Assembly: GCA_035578175.1 (NCBI GenBank)
Contig: JAQMRL010000008.1
Span: 96,286,416-96,350,415 of the forward strand
DNA: 64,000 bases
Direction: 5' to 3'
From: Catonia carolina
Taxonomy: Eukaryota > Arthropoda > Insecta > Hemiptera > Achilidae
Made by a program: the position numbers and the translations under genes. The notes under the pieces were generated by a model. That model ran no database searches. It was not told where the DNA came from and saw nothing but the letters and a program-made list of their open reading frames with translations. This document shows, one piece after another, positions 1-10,405 of this stretch (positions are counted from its first letter, which is position 1; every line of letters begins with the position of its first letter).

Positions 1-43
1 TTCAGAACTCATCAACTTTGAAAAATAGTATTTAAATTCGTTT

Positions 44-341
44 AGTCGCTAAAATCAGCTGTTTGACAGCTGATTTTCGGAGACGAAGGTTCCTGGTTCA
101 AATCCTAGTAAAGGTAGTTACTTTTATACGGATTTGAATGCTAGACAGTGGTTACCGGTGTACTTTGATGGTTAGGGTTCAATTAACCATACTCTCTCAG
201 GAATGGTCGGCCTGGGTTTGTACAAGACTACAATTCATTTACACGTCATACACATCATCCTCATCTCATTAGGTCATGGGATTGCTTATTGTTCTGAATT
301 TAACAGATTGCAACGTACACACATTAGGAATTGAAAAAAAA
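44..341 (+). repeat. Family C tRNA-derived SINE, copy 1 (5' truncated)
   Basis: The copy begins at AGTCGC, so the A-box segment seen in complete family C copies is missing. It keeps the inverted pair around CAGCTG, the GAGACGAAGG stretch and a B-box-like GGTTCAAATCC. The body is shared with eight other copies and ends in an A tract. A second copy follows in direct orientation after about 305 bp. Confidence 0.85.
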
Positions 342-348
342 ATCGTAT

Positions 349-650
349 AGTCGCAAAAATCAGCTGTTTGAGAGCTGATTTTCGGAGACGAAGGTTCCTG
401 GTTCAAATCCTAGTAAAGGTAGTTACTTTTATACAGATTTAAATTCTAGATAGTGGTTACCGGTGTACGTTGATGGGTGGGGTTCAATTAACCATACTCT
501 CTCAGGAATGGTCGGCCTGAGTCTGTACAAGACTGCACCTCATTTTCACGTCCTACATATCATCATCATCTCATTGGGTCATGGGGTTGCTTATTGTTCT
601 GAATTGAACAGATTGCAACGTACATACGTTAAGGATTTTAAAAAAAAAAT
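349..650 (+). repeat. Family C SINE, copy 2 (tandem partner of copy 1)
   Basis: This copy has the same 5' truncation point as copy 1 and an intact B box (GGTTCAAATCC). The short string TCGTNTA precedes both units and recurs after the second one. That fits either tandem duplication or two insertions at one target. The 68-codon frame inside it is SINE body that also stays open in some other copies. Confidence 0.85.
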
Positions 651-660
651 TCGTATAAAA

Positions 661-768
661 TACCTTTAATAGGATTTGAACCTCGGAACCTTCGTCTCCA
701 CATATTAACTGTTAAATAGCTGACTCACCGCAATGACTTTCTCACAAGACCAACCCGTTGGTTTAAAC
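661..768 (-). repeat. Family C SINE head, copy 3 (inverted fragment)
   Basis: Only the tRNA-like head is present, on the minus strand. It has ACCAACGGGTTGGTCT (A-box side), the CAGCT-containing hairpin region, GAGACGAAGG and a B-box-like GGTTCAAATCC. It abuts copy 2 head to tail and makes an inverted junction. Confidence 0.75.
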
Positions 769-1265
769 TAACCTTATGAGTCGATGTTGTTTAACATATT
801 TTTCGCTTTTTAAACTTCAGTAAAATGATTTTAAAATAAATTTTAATTAAAAACCCAGGTTGGTAAATTCATATATTTTTTTAATAATGTATTTTTATAC
901 TGTAGGTTAACAGATTTTATTTATATTTTCATATTTTTCAGCGTCGACAATAAACTTTCATTTATTAAAGTTTTATTGAAAAATTAATATCACATTCGAA
1001 TTGTAGCTAATCCAATTATAAGGTTATTATAGGTTCGGTTATTCTTATACGGGTGAAACAGAAAACACCATACAGTATGATGATTTAATTGCATTAATTA
1101 CTGTTCAGTTTTTAATGCGTGTTGAGTATTATAAAAATTTCATGTCTACTTTTATCGGTTATAAAATTTTATTAAATTTTAACGATAGGTTCTAAAATAA
1201 ATAGCCCATATTTTTTATAATTTTCCGTATTAGATTTATTGTTACTTTATACTAGTTAAATAATT
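769..1265. other. AT-rich stretch, nothing recognised
   Basis: No repeat shared with the rest of the window and no credible coding frame was seen here. Confidence 0.5.
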
Positions 1266-1270
1266 TTTGT

Positions 1271-1546
1271 ATTTAAATTATGAATATAATTGCAAAGATT
1301 CACCGTTTCCAATCAAAGTTTTTACGGAGGATAGTTAACGCCCCATATTATGTAACCAATAGAACGCTACACTCAGACCTAAACGTACCCTACATAAATG
1401 ACGTTTTCTTAAAACTATATACAAAATTTAGGAAGAAACTCGTGAACCACCATAACCCATTGATCTCAAATCTGGCTACGCAGACTCTCCCAAACAATCC
1501 AATAAGACGTCTGAAACGTCGATGGAGCCGGGACCTCATCCATTAA
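1271..1546 (+). pseudogene. Jockey-clade LINE, C-terminal fragment of ORF2
   Basis: The frame reads IHRFQSKFLRRIVNAP, then YVTNRTLHSDLNVP, and ends near a RRLKRRW block. In Jockey-type elements, which copy themselves through target-primed reverse transcription, this block lies after the polymerase domain near the end of ORF2 (the usual pattern is QRFQSK...L R...NAPWYV.N...H.DL). Only about 90 of roughly 900 residues remain. The catalytic palm is absent, so this is a 5'-truncated dead copy. Three other Jockey-like C-terminal pieces occur near 8.4, 28.7 and 45.8 kb. The clade call rests on remembered family motifs and was not searched. Confidence 0.8.
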
Positions 1547-1559
1547 CGTAGTACTGTAA

Positions 1560-2440
1560 TTGAATATCCATTAAAACGTTCTAATTGCTGCACTTAATGC
1601 TACACTTGTCTATTCACGTCGGAGTCCTGTCACTGGACTGTGTCTCCACTCACGTTTGTATACCATGTTAATTTTTCCCAAATTTTGTGATATCACATTC
1701 ACTGATTGTTTCGAACAGATTGTGAATTTCCTAAATAGAAATAAAAAAAGAAAATTATGAATATAAAATTTTTTAAAAATATGACAAAAGTTAAAAAGTA
1801 AAAATTATACAATTTTTTAAAACTTTAATTTTTCACGCACTTTTAATCTGCTGTTGATAGACATGTGATTGTTTGTGTCCCAAGTGGAATTTTATTAGGG
1901 GAAACTCATCGAATTTTTTTTTATCTATCTTTTTTTTAATGCATAATCTGTTGTATAACAATAAATACAACTTATCAATTAGAATTAACACATGAACAAA
2001 TTACAACCCACTAATGTAATTAACAAATTATCACATAAAAACATATGATACTCCTCTTATTATTTACAATCAAAATTAGATAGGTTTAAAAAAACAAATA
2101 AAAATAAAATAAAATAACCAAAACCTCCTTTAAAACAAAAATATAGAATAAAAAGTAATAAATAATAAGCACATGATTCCAAAATATATGTACACCGAAC
2201 TTTACTGGAGATAATTAAAAATTTTCATTCAGTTACTTACACATTCACACTCAAACACGCCAGTCATCTACAGAATATTAATATCATCTCATATTATTTA
2301 CAATGTAAAATCACACTATCAGAATCGCCCTGGGAGATCCAGTACTGTAGCACGTTTTAGTCTATAAACATCATTGTTGTTGTCTAAGAGATTCAGTGCT
2401 AAGTGATTTACGTGGTTGTTTAGACGTTTGATGAATTTTT
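1560..2440. other. AT-rich stretch, no gene seen
   Basis: The first 150 bases may be the 3' untranslated tail of the Jockey fragment. The rest is A/T-rich with homopolymer runs, and I recognise no motif. Confidence 0.45.
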
Positions 2441-2442
2441 TT

Positions 2443-2611
2443 TTTTTTTTTTTTTTGAGTGATGATGCCTACATAAGCCTTGGGCTTGTGCGTAGGTAAT
2501 GGTATGCGGTGATTTACAGATGAAAAAAAATGCCAGACATGACCGGGAATCGAACCCGGGACCCTGGCATAGTAGCTAGTTGCGCTGACCACTACACCAC
2601 GGGTCGGCCAA
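2443..2611 (-). repeat. Family E tRNA-derived SINE
   Basis: On the minus strand it begins GGCCGACCCGTGG, with A-box-like TGGTGTAGTGGTCAG and a perfect B-box block CGGGTTCGATTCCCGG. An AT-rich body and a long A tract follow (a T run on the plus strand). The same head recurs near 39.9, 50.4 and 62.1 kb, which argues against a functional tRNA gene. The acceptor-stem ends do not pair. Confidence 0.8.
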
Positions 2612-3330
2612 CTGAAACTGAAACACGGGCTATTTACAACTGAAACTTCGTATTTCTTCTCGTACCGTCGAAATGGATAATAATTTTCCGCTTCCATAAG
2701 TATCAATAAGAATTACGGAAAATATTCCAAAATAAAAGATAATAAACATTCATTTAGAGAATTCAACATTCTTCGAACGTTAAAAACAGATTAAACCTAT
2801 AAAACAATAATTTTAAATAAAAAGTAATGTACCTACCTCAATAGACCTCAAGGCAGTGTACGTAATTCACAACAATATATATTACACATATCTGATTTCC
2901 CACAACACCACAAACTACGACATCCGCCTTTTCAGACGATACTGTTGTCCTAGCTACTGTTACAACCGCAGCAGGAATATCCGATAAATTGCAAAGATTA
3001 TGACGTTAAAAACTAAATAAAAACTTTCGGGTTAAATTAACGAAACGAAATCTACATACATTACATTTACGCTCAAAAAAGTGACCTCGAAAAATGATGT
3101 TTTATATTATTCTTTCTTATTTTAAACTAAAACTTATGGAAACTCAATAGCCGTAAACCCAATTTTGAATTTATTTACTTTTCCAGTGCAAACAGTTCTC
3201 TTTAGATTATTGAACGATTGATAAACAAGGTGTCTTTAAAAGGTAAAACGAGTGAGTTAAAGAGTTAGTGAAAGCTTTGTAACTTATATTTATGGATATA
3301 TAAAATAACACACGTACAAAATATTGTGTT
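2612..3330. other. Unassigned AT-rich stretch
   Basis: No shared repeat or convincing frame was seen. Confidence 0.4.
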
Positions 3331-3712
3331 CAAACAGGCAGGTGGACTGTCAAATTATTTGCACTTGATCTGCTAGATCAGGACTACAAAAAATAGTTCT
3401 ATTTCTTATCACATGGTCAGACAATTATATGACTGAAATATTTAAGAACAGAAGAGGTAGAGGTGGAAAAGATACTAGTCAGAGTTATCTCCTCTAAGAG
3501 CAATGAATTTCATTATACAACCGGACCCTGAGGTGAATGAAGTGAAGGTGTCATTTGCAAGGTGGAAAACGGGTGCTTTTTGGATGCTGATAAGCATACT
3601 TTACCACTCAGTGAGGAAGAAGGCAAGGTTAACCATCTCACTCCTCATTTTACTTAGTAAATCCTCTAAAGGTTCAAACTAGCATTTCGTCAGATGACCA
3701 AAATAACAACGA
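3331..3712 (+). repeat. Family B retroposon, copy 1
   Basis: It begins at CAGGCAGGTGGACTGTC and runs through the shared GAAGAGGTAGAGGTG and CATTTGCA blocks to an AAC-rich end (AATAACAAC). It is more diverged than the copies at 31.9 and 42.3 kb. I did not find a clear target duplication. Confidence 0.8.
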
Positions 3713-4557
3713 ACAAAAAAAAACCACAGGTACGGGAAAGTATATTTTAAAATAAAGACATCGATAATCCGGCTTAAATTGGCGCCCGGTAGGCCGGATT
3801 TACGAAAAAGCCGGACCATCGAGAGACCGTTTAAAATGTAATGAATTTGAAACCCCCTTATAGCTTCTCTAAGAAGTTAACAGCAAACACTGCTGTTCTA
3901 TGTAGCCTGCTGGGTTTGCAGGCACTTCTCAAAACTGGCTCCTTCAATTACTAAAACCTAAATACAGTAATTTCACATGTAGAGTAAAAAGGTCACTGTA
4001 TATTCATTTACAATAAAATCTTAGAGGTGGAGGTTTTTAATAATTACGCATTTAGTTTAATACAGTAACGCTTTATTTGAAAAGTAAATTAAATCCAACA
4101 CAACAAACTACAAATCACTACTGAAATTTTAAATTTTGTGTGATTAATTAATTAATCTTTGCGTTTCGCGTAATTAATTACTGTACAATACAATTCTATT
4201 TTGTAATGTACTAATTGACTATATAAATATAGAATGTAAACGCGTGTTAAATTTGTATCTACTATTTATGATCAGTTTTTCTCTAAAACTACAACTTTTA
4301 GAGTCGGGAGGTTGCCTGCCGCATTAGCGTAGTTGGTCACGTGCTTGCCTCTCATCATGCGGTCTTGGGTTCGAATCCCATTCAGGCACGGCATATTTTC
4401 AAACGTTACAAAAAATCATTTCATCCTTAACCGTCTGCATTAGCAGTTATTGCAGAACAGTCGGACGTTAAACCAAAAAAAAAAAAAAAAAATTAGAATC
4501 GGGCCGGATTACTGGAGGGTCCGGATTTTCCAGGGCCGAATTGTCGAGGTACTACTG
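3713..4557. mobile_element. Tigger/pogo-like DNA element, interrupted by a SINE
   Basis: The right end reads, inverted, CAGTAGTACCTCGACAATTC, and a TA follows it. The left side near 3757 has the complementary theme ATCGATAATCCGG and a GGCCGGATT block. CAGT...CCTCG..AATCCGG ends are typical of Tigger/pogo elements, which insert at TA. The left terminus is eroded, so the TA on that side cannot be confirmed. No transposase frame survives. A family D SINE sits inside it at 4313-4490. Confidence 0.6.
4313..4490 (+). repeat. tRNA-derived SINE with family D head and family E-like tail
   Basis: The head is family D: GCCGCATTAGCGTAGTTGG, CTCTCATCATGCGG and B box GGTTCGAATCCC. After CATTTCATCC the tail changes to GTCTGCATTAGCAG...CAGAACAGTCGGACG, which matches the family E tail near 50.57 kb and not the family D tail. 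It ends in an A tract. It is inserted in the Tigger-like element. Confidence 0.75.
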
Positions 4558-4679
4558 TAGAATTAATGAAACCTAATTTGATTTTGTCTAAAATTTAGAT
4601 GAACTAAATTAAAAGGTATTACAATGTAATTTAGATATTTAATTTTTTACACGTTTTTTATTATTTTCACAGTGATTTT

Positions 4680-5623
4680 ACTTTCTCTTGCCTATATGAA
4701 TATATAGGAAGAAAAGTATTGTTTTCATGTCGATTTTTCGAAATCGAGTTTTCACCGGATCTATACGTTTTCAGACCCCCTGAACCCAAAAAACATGTTT
4801 TTAGCGATTGGTCTGTGTGTGTGTGTGTCTGTGTGTGTGTATACAAAATATCTCAAAAACAGAACATCGTACGAACTTGAAACTTGAAACTTAAGTTACA
4901 TACCACTACCGGACCCGACACGAACATTTTCATCAAAATCGGTCAACCGGAAGTAGTAGTTTATTCGTATAATTTTTCACTTTTTTGTGATTTTCTCAAA
5001 AACTGGTCCTACGATTTTTTTTAAAATCGCCTGGTTTATTCAATTTTTTATTCTCTACAAGATAGGGGTAGGCGTCATGTTTGCTGAAATTCTGGGTGAG
5101 GCTGTTTTCACGTAAAAACATAGTTTTTTAAGATTACGGCTTTAATATGAAATTTAGAGCAAAAATTAATATAATGAAAGTTGTAGAGAATTTAAAATTC
5201 TACAACTTTTATTTCAAACATTTTTTTTGTGTAACGCTTAGTTTAGCGGTAATTAGCGATTTTCTGTTTTTTTCTCACGAAAACGTGTGAAAAATCGATT
5301 TTTTTTAAGATTTCGGCCTTAGAATGCATTTTACGACAAAAGTGTACATAATAAATTTTATAGGAAATAAAATGATCTACAACTTTTATTTAAAGCATTT
5401 TTCACTACAGAGTCTAGTTTAGCGCGTGAAAGAGTGATTTTCCGTATTTTTAAGCCAAACTGAGGTTGATTTTCATTTTTCGTCTTTCACTCATGATTAA
5501 AATAAGGTTATGTTTATTGAAGTTAGTTGTTTTGTTTATTTCTAATGTTTTATTACTAATGTTAGGTGTATTGTTAATTATTTGCACTGGCAAGAGAAAG
5601 TTGTGTGAGTGTTTCACACCAGA
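4680..5623 (+). mobile_element. Family A element (Helentron/HINE-like), copy 1, near full length
   Basis: The 5' subterminal repeat ACTTTCTCTTGCC and its inverse GGCAAGAGAAAGT bound the copy. A short GT tract lies about 140 bp in. The 3' hairpin GTGTGAGTGTTTCACAC is followed by CAGA and a T run. There is no coding capacity. Subterminal inverted repeats, an internal microsatellite, a 3' stem-loop and T-rich insertion sites are the features described for non-autonomous Helentrons (DINE-1/HINE). Mobilisation by a Helentron in trans is inferred. Confidence 0.8.
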
Positions 5624-6246
5624 TTTTTTTTATAGTTTTATGATCAAATTGTATTAAAATGTGTACAAAATATTACTTGTTCTATATCACTTTGAAAATG
5701 AAATTTATTTAAATACTCTGCATAAAATAATTAACCAAAATTATAATTTTGTCTTGAACTATAAAGATTTTAAAAATACTTACTCTAAATTGTCAACATT
5801 TGGGAAGAGGTTAAATTTAGTATACTTAGATGATTCAAGGAAAATATGGCGGGCGGTATGCGAAGTAATGAATGTGACCAAATTTTAGGGGTTAAACAAA
5901 GCAGGGTAGATGAATAACTTTGTTGAGAAATTATGTAACCTAAAATGATGAGGGTATGAATATTCTCTACTTCCTTATTCTGATTACTTGGAATTCTTCT
6001 CTGTATACTACATACAATATTAGTTTTAATGTTAGTCCGTAAGATATAGTAGGCAGGAAAACCATGTAGGCATATAACAGAGAAAATTTATCTCTGTAGG
6101 AATTTATTTTGTACTATTCTAATTCCAAGAAAATAAGATATTTTGTGGTTTTAAAGATAATAAAATTTTTTATAGAAACTAACCTGAAATTTATATTAAA
6201 CTCTGATATTTTATAAGTTATTAATACAAATCTTAGTATATTTTTT
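5624..6246. other. Spacer between two family A copies
   Basis: AT-rich. The 75-codon frame at 5661-5888 has no recognisable motif. Confidence 0.4.
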
Positions 6247-7210
6247 ACTTTATCTTGCCTATATGAATATATAGGAAGGAAAGTATTGTTTTCATGTCGA
6301 TTTTTCAAAATCGAGTTTTCACCGTATCTATACGTTTTCAGACCCCCTGAACCCAAAAAACATGTTTTTAGCGATCGGTCTGTGCGTGCGTGTGTGTGTG
6401 TGTGTGCGCGCGCGCGCGCGCGTGTGTGTGTGTGCAAAATATCTCAAGAATGGAACATCGTACGAACTTGAAACTTGAAACTTAAGTTACATACCACTAC
6501 CGGACCCGACACGAACATTTTCATTAAAATCGGTCAACCGGAAGTAGTAGTTTATTCGTGTAATTTTTCACTTTATTGCGATTTTCTCAAAAACTGGTCC
6601 TACGATTTTTTTAAAAATCGCCTGGTTTACTCAATTTTTCATTCTCTACAAGATAGGGTAGGCGCCATGTTTGCTGAAATTCTTGGTGAGGGTGTTTTCA
6701 CGTAAAAACGTTTGTTTTTTTAATATTACGGCTTTGTTATGCATTTTAGCGCAATAATTTATATAAAAGAAGTTGTAGAGAATTTAAAATTCTACAACTT
6801 TTATTTCAAACATTTGTTTGTACAACGCTTAGTTTAGCAGTAATTAGCGATTTTCTGTTTTTTCTCACGAAAACGTGTGAAAAATCGATTATTTTTTAAG
6901 ATTTCGGCTTAAGTATGCATTTTACAACAAAATTGTATATAATCAAATTTATAGGAAGTTAAAAGATCTACAACCTTTATTGACAGCATTTTTCTCTACA
7001 GAGCCTAGTTTAGCGTGAAAGAGTGATTTTCGATATTTTTAAGCCAAACAGGTGGATTTTCATTTTCCATCTTTCACTCATGATTAAAATAAGGTTATGT
7101 TTATTGAGGTTAGTGTTTTGTTTATTTCTAATGTTTTATTACTAATGTTAGGTTATATTGGTCATTATTTGCATTGGCAAGAGAAAGTTGTGTGAGTGTT
7201 TCACACCAGA
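6247..7210 (+). mobile_element. Family A element, copy 2, near full length
   Basis: It has the same ends as copy 1, with one change in the 5' repeat (ACTTTATCTTGCC). The microsatellite has become mixed GT and CG. The internal inverted pair TTGTAGAGAATTT / ATTCTACAACTTTT is intact. Confidence 0.85.
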
Positions 7211-7560
7211 TTTTTTATTGTTATAATATACTTCTGTTTGAAGGTAAGTATTCTCCTAGCTATTTTAATGGCTGTCTACTTTAAAATCATAAGATTTTTA
7301 TAGTTTTTTTATGATTTCCCAACGGTGCCGTATTCTTCAACACTATTATCTAATCTTGCATTATTTTCTTCTACTATATTATTTTGTTTTACTTTATCTA
7401 AATTTTGTTTTATTGCTTTCAGTACCGTCAGGTAATGTAATTGCACCGAAAATGGTGTGTTCATGGGATGAATTAATGTTGTAATTTCAAAAGATGTTCA
7501 TGACCCTCTACAAACTGAAATTAGTTTAAAAAATTAAAATCTACTTGCATTGAAAACTAA
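7211..7560. other. Unassigned AT-rich stretch
   Basis: I recognise nothing here. Confidence 0.4.
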
Positions 7561-7564
7561 CAAT

Positions 7565-7700
7565 GTTAAATCTAAATTTTCTTCTCTTCACGGGTTAGGG
7601 ATTTCTACCTATTCCGCCATTCATATTTTCTTCGGTCTGCCAATATCTCTACTTCCCTACGGTTTGTATCTTCTCGCTACAGTAGGCAAGCGGCTTTCTA
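7565..7700 (-). repeat. RTE-like LINE 3' tail, partial copy
   Basis: The block CTTCACGGGTTAGGGATTTC and its continuation matches the block starting near 7840, about 270 bp downstream in the same orientation. It is therefore a second, 3'-only copy of the LINE end described in the next entry. Confidence 0.6.
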
Positions 7701-7800
7701 GCACTCTATTTAAATGTTATACTTAACTTGGAGCATCAGTTCGTTCATAATACAACTTCACTTCATGTAAGATAAAGGTTCTTAAAACATGTATTTACTC

Positions 7801-7836
7801 TGTCTTCTTCTTCTTCTTCTTCTTCTTCTTCTTCTT
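7801..7836. repeat. (TTC)n microsatellite
   Basis: About twelve uninterrupted TTC units at the 3' end of the minus-strand LINE fragment. Confidence 0.95.
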
Positions 7837-8213
7837 CTGCTCTTCACGGGTTAGGCATTTCTACCTGTTCCGGCACCCATATTTTCTTTGGCCTGCGAAT
7901 ATCTCTACTTCCCACTGTTCGTATCTTCTCACTTCACTAGGCTAGCGGCTTTCGGGAATTTTATTTAAATGATCGACCCATTGGGCACGATACGATTTTA
8001 TTTTTCCTTTGAGTGGAAAAATCCCAATTCTTGCCTTATATCTTTGTTGCTGATCCTGTCTAGTCTTGTCCAACCCTTGACAAACCTTAAGAATTTTATT
8101 TCTGCAGTTTGGATGTTTTTTTTCTCTCTTCTCCTCATTACCCTTGCTTCACAGCCGTATGTCAAAAGTGGAACTGCCACCGTCTTATAAAACTTTAACC
8201 TTGTTTCGGGCAA
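7801..8213 (-). pseudogene. RTE-like LINE, C-terminal ORF2 fragment and GAA-repeat tail
   Basis: The minus-strand frame from 8213 reads TRLKFYKTVAVPLLTYGCEA, then RREKKNIQTAEIKFLRFV and NKDIRQELG. This is the region after the polymerase domain in RTE-like LINE ORF2 proteins (usual pattern FYK..AVP.LLYG.E.W......R...AEM.FLR...G...DR....DIR.EL). The catalytic core is missing. The 3' side runs through a noncoding tail to a pure (GAA)n tract, seen as (TTC)12 at 7801-7836, which may be the element's own simple-repeat tail. Confidence 0.75.
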
Positions 8214-8370
8214 AACCTTTTTTTATAAATATAATCTATTCACATAATTCCTGGCTTTTTTAATGTTTTCTCTTTATTAATTGTTTTTCGGTACTAGTAA
8301 ATTTAACGATAAATGAGATGACGGATGGTTGGGAACAAATTATATGAATGACTTAAAGAAGTCTCTTTAT

Positions 8371-8541
8371 TGCTTTTATGTAAGCAATAAAACCCTCCAT
8401 GACAATTTTAAAATTCCGACAGTAAATGAACTAACCGCGTGCTTCTATAGTAAATTTCTCAAACGACTAAATAACCATCCCAACCAACTATCCCGTGACC
8501 TAGCTATAAGGAACTCATTCACTGTACGACGTTTTAAGTGA
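8371..8541 (+). pseudogene. Jockey-clade LINE, C-terminal fragment
   Basis: The frame contains YVSNKTLHDNFKIPTV, then SKFLKRLNNHPNQLSRDLA and ends VRRFK. This is the same post-polymerase block as the fragment at 1.3 kb (Y(V/I)(S/T)N.TLH.D..IP...NHPN.L...RRLKR). It is 5' truncated and has no catalytic motif. Confidence 0.75.
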
Positions 8542-8995
8542 AAATAGAGCACTGACCTCTTGGTCTGAATAACGGATAACAACCATAGTTTTAAACAGAG
8601 AATGTACCACCGTACCTTTTTCTCCTGAAAAAGAAATTCCCCACCGCCCTTTCAATTAAATATCATTTACGGAAATTGAGCAGATCATTGTACAATACCG
8701 TAATAAAAATTAAGATCAAAAACTATAAAATATAAACTTTCAGAATGGAATTACATACATTCATGAAATGTTACTTTTCATGATAAGTGTAACCTACATA
8801 AATTAAAGTTAAAATTTAAGGAAATTTAGACCTTTATTTACATTTATAACCTTTACATTCCCTTCCCATTTTTACTTTCTGAAATTTTAAATAATTCAGA
8901 AAATTATCTATGAAAAGTTTTAATCGAAACCATTATTGTGCATAGTTTCTTTAAAAATTAACAGATCCGGAAAACCCTGGTTTTTGAACCTTTAT
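8542..8995. other. Unassigned AT-rich stretch
   Basis: The first part may be the noncoding tail of the Jockey fragment. Nothing else was recognised. Confidence 0.4.
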
Positions 8996-9165
8996 CCTCC
9001 TCATTTACGGGTTAGGCGCATTGCCTGTTCCAGCTTCTATCCATCATCTTTGTGGTCTACTTAACGACCGAACGCAGACGGTATTGTACTGCTTCACAAC
9101 GATCGAAATAGGATTCTCCTTCTTCCCCACTTCTTCCATTCCATTCGCACTACGTGCCGGATCGA
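8996..9165 (-). repeat. LINE 3'-tail fragments
   Basis: TTACGGGTTAGGCG...TGCCTGTTCCAGC resembles the LINE tail at 7.84 kb. GAAATAGGATTCTCC...CGCACTACGTGC resembles, inverted, the region just below 9.8 kb, which is the tail of the LINE fragment there. Both look like decayed LINE ends. Confidence 0.5.
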
Positions 9166-9740
9166 ATACATTGGTACGCACAACACAAATGAGCAATTAA
9201 TATGAGTATCACTTGTACTAGATTCTTGTTATCCATAATATTTTGTACAGATTATGTGACCACCAGCAGAAAGTCATTAGTGTTTCCATTATTTTTGTCC
9301 TACTATGAGGTAGTGTAGTCATAATATATAACACATGTTCTTAATTTATAATGTTGACTAAATCTAAATAATTGATACGATTTAATTAAATGGAGTAAGC
9401 ATTACTCCTTATTTAATTGAGAGCAGCTAATATAAACTATGCTTTTACTTCAGTTCTACAGTGTTAGCGACCGTGCAGTATTGGTTTTGTAGTTAGTGCA
9501 GTTTTATTATGTTTTGGGTTTGATCGGTTGTTCAATAATCAGATAAATTCGTTTCGATTAAACAAATACAGTGTAAGTGTATAGCCTAATTGTGATTTAA
9601 ACAGGTACAGGTTAAATAAGTGCAAATAATAATAAATAATAAAGTAATAGTAAGTATGAATATAAATATTGTTGTAGTAATGAGCTGTACTAGTAGACTG
9701 ACTATCGGATCTGACTATCCGAGCTAATGTTTTTGGGACA
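9166..9740. other. Unassigned stretch
   Basis: I see no shared repeat and no frame with motifs. Confidence 0.4.
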
Positions 9741-9769
9741 GTACGTAATGCGAGGTGGCTATGATGAAG

Positions 9770-10405
9770 TGCGGAAGGGAGGGAATCCTATTTCAAAACT
9801 TGTCAGACAGTAAGACCAGTAGCGGATGTTGATCCTCTGGCATGCAGCGTACATGTTGTAATCACCTCTCTTTATATCGTTCAATCCTCTGCCTTACAGA
9901 TTCAGTTCTACGCAATTCATGCCGGATTTTCTCACTCTTGATGCGATCCCTCCCCTCCTGGGGAGTACAAGACCTTGTCGTTGGTGGAGGGGCTAGCGTG
10001 TTCCTATGACCCTGCGAGCTATGCCGGCGGTAGTGTAACTACTGGTAGGGCCACCCAAGCCGGACAGGTCAAAGGGTAGGAGCCAGACTAAGAAGTACTC
10101 CAACCCAGCGTGTTGGGCTAATCCCCCACACGTTGGTTAAAAACGGATTCAAAGCACAACACAAAGCCTCGGAACAGGACTGGATACTCGGAATAATATG
10201 GTGGACCGAGGTGTCTGGAGAGGATGGATCGAGGCAATGGCACACCCTACGCTGAGAGGCAGAAGGGGCAGATAAAGAAGAAGAAGAAGAAGATGCGATC
10301 CCTAAATGTTGCTCCTCTCACAGATCTCAAAAAACGCATTTCAGCTGCGTCCAACTTCCTACCCTCAGATTTCCTTGAGACCCATGTTTCATTACTGTAC
10401 AACTA
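9770..10405 (-). pseudogene. RTE-like LINE C-terminal fragment split by an insertion
   Basis: The minus-strand frame starting near 10405 reads ETWVSRKSEGRKLDAAEMRF and continues FLRSVRGATFRDRI up to 10292. It resumes below 9951 with SEKIRHELRRTESVRQRIE and a LQHV...MPE block. This is the C-terminal region of RTE-like ORF2. The two halves are separated by a 340-bp retroposon flanked by a 12-bp duplication (GATGCGATCCCT). An in-frame TGA falls where the family usually has Trp (ERW), so the copy was already inactive or has decayed since. The reverse transcriptase palm is absent. Confidence 0.8.
9952..10291 (+). mobile_element. 340-bp retroposon with (GAA)n tail and 12-bp target duplication
   Basis: GATGCGATCCCT occurs at 9940-9951 and again at 10292-10303. 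The insert begins CCCCTCCTGGGGAGTACAAG and ends in a GAA/AAG repeat, the 3' end style of RTE-mobilised retroposons. It is GC-richer than its surroundings and has no reverse transcriptase frame. It may be a 5'+3' composite of an RTE-like LINE or a SINE using one. Confidence 0.8.
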
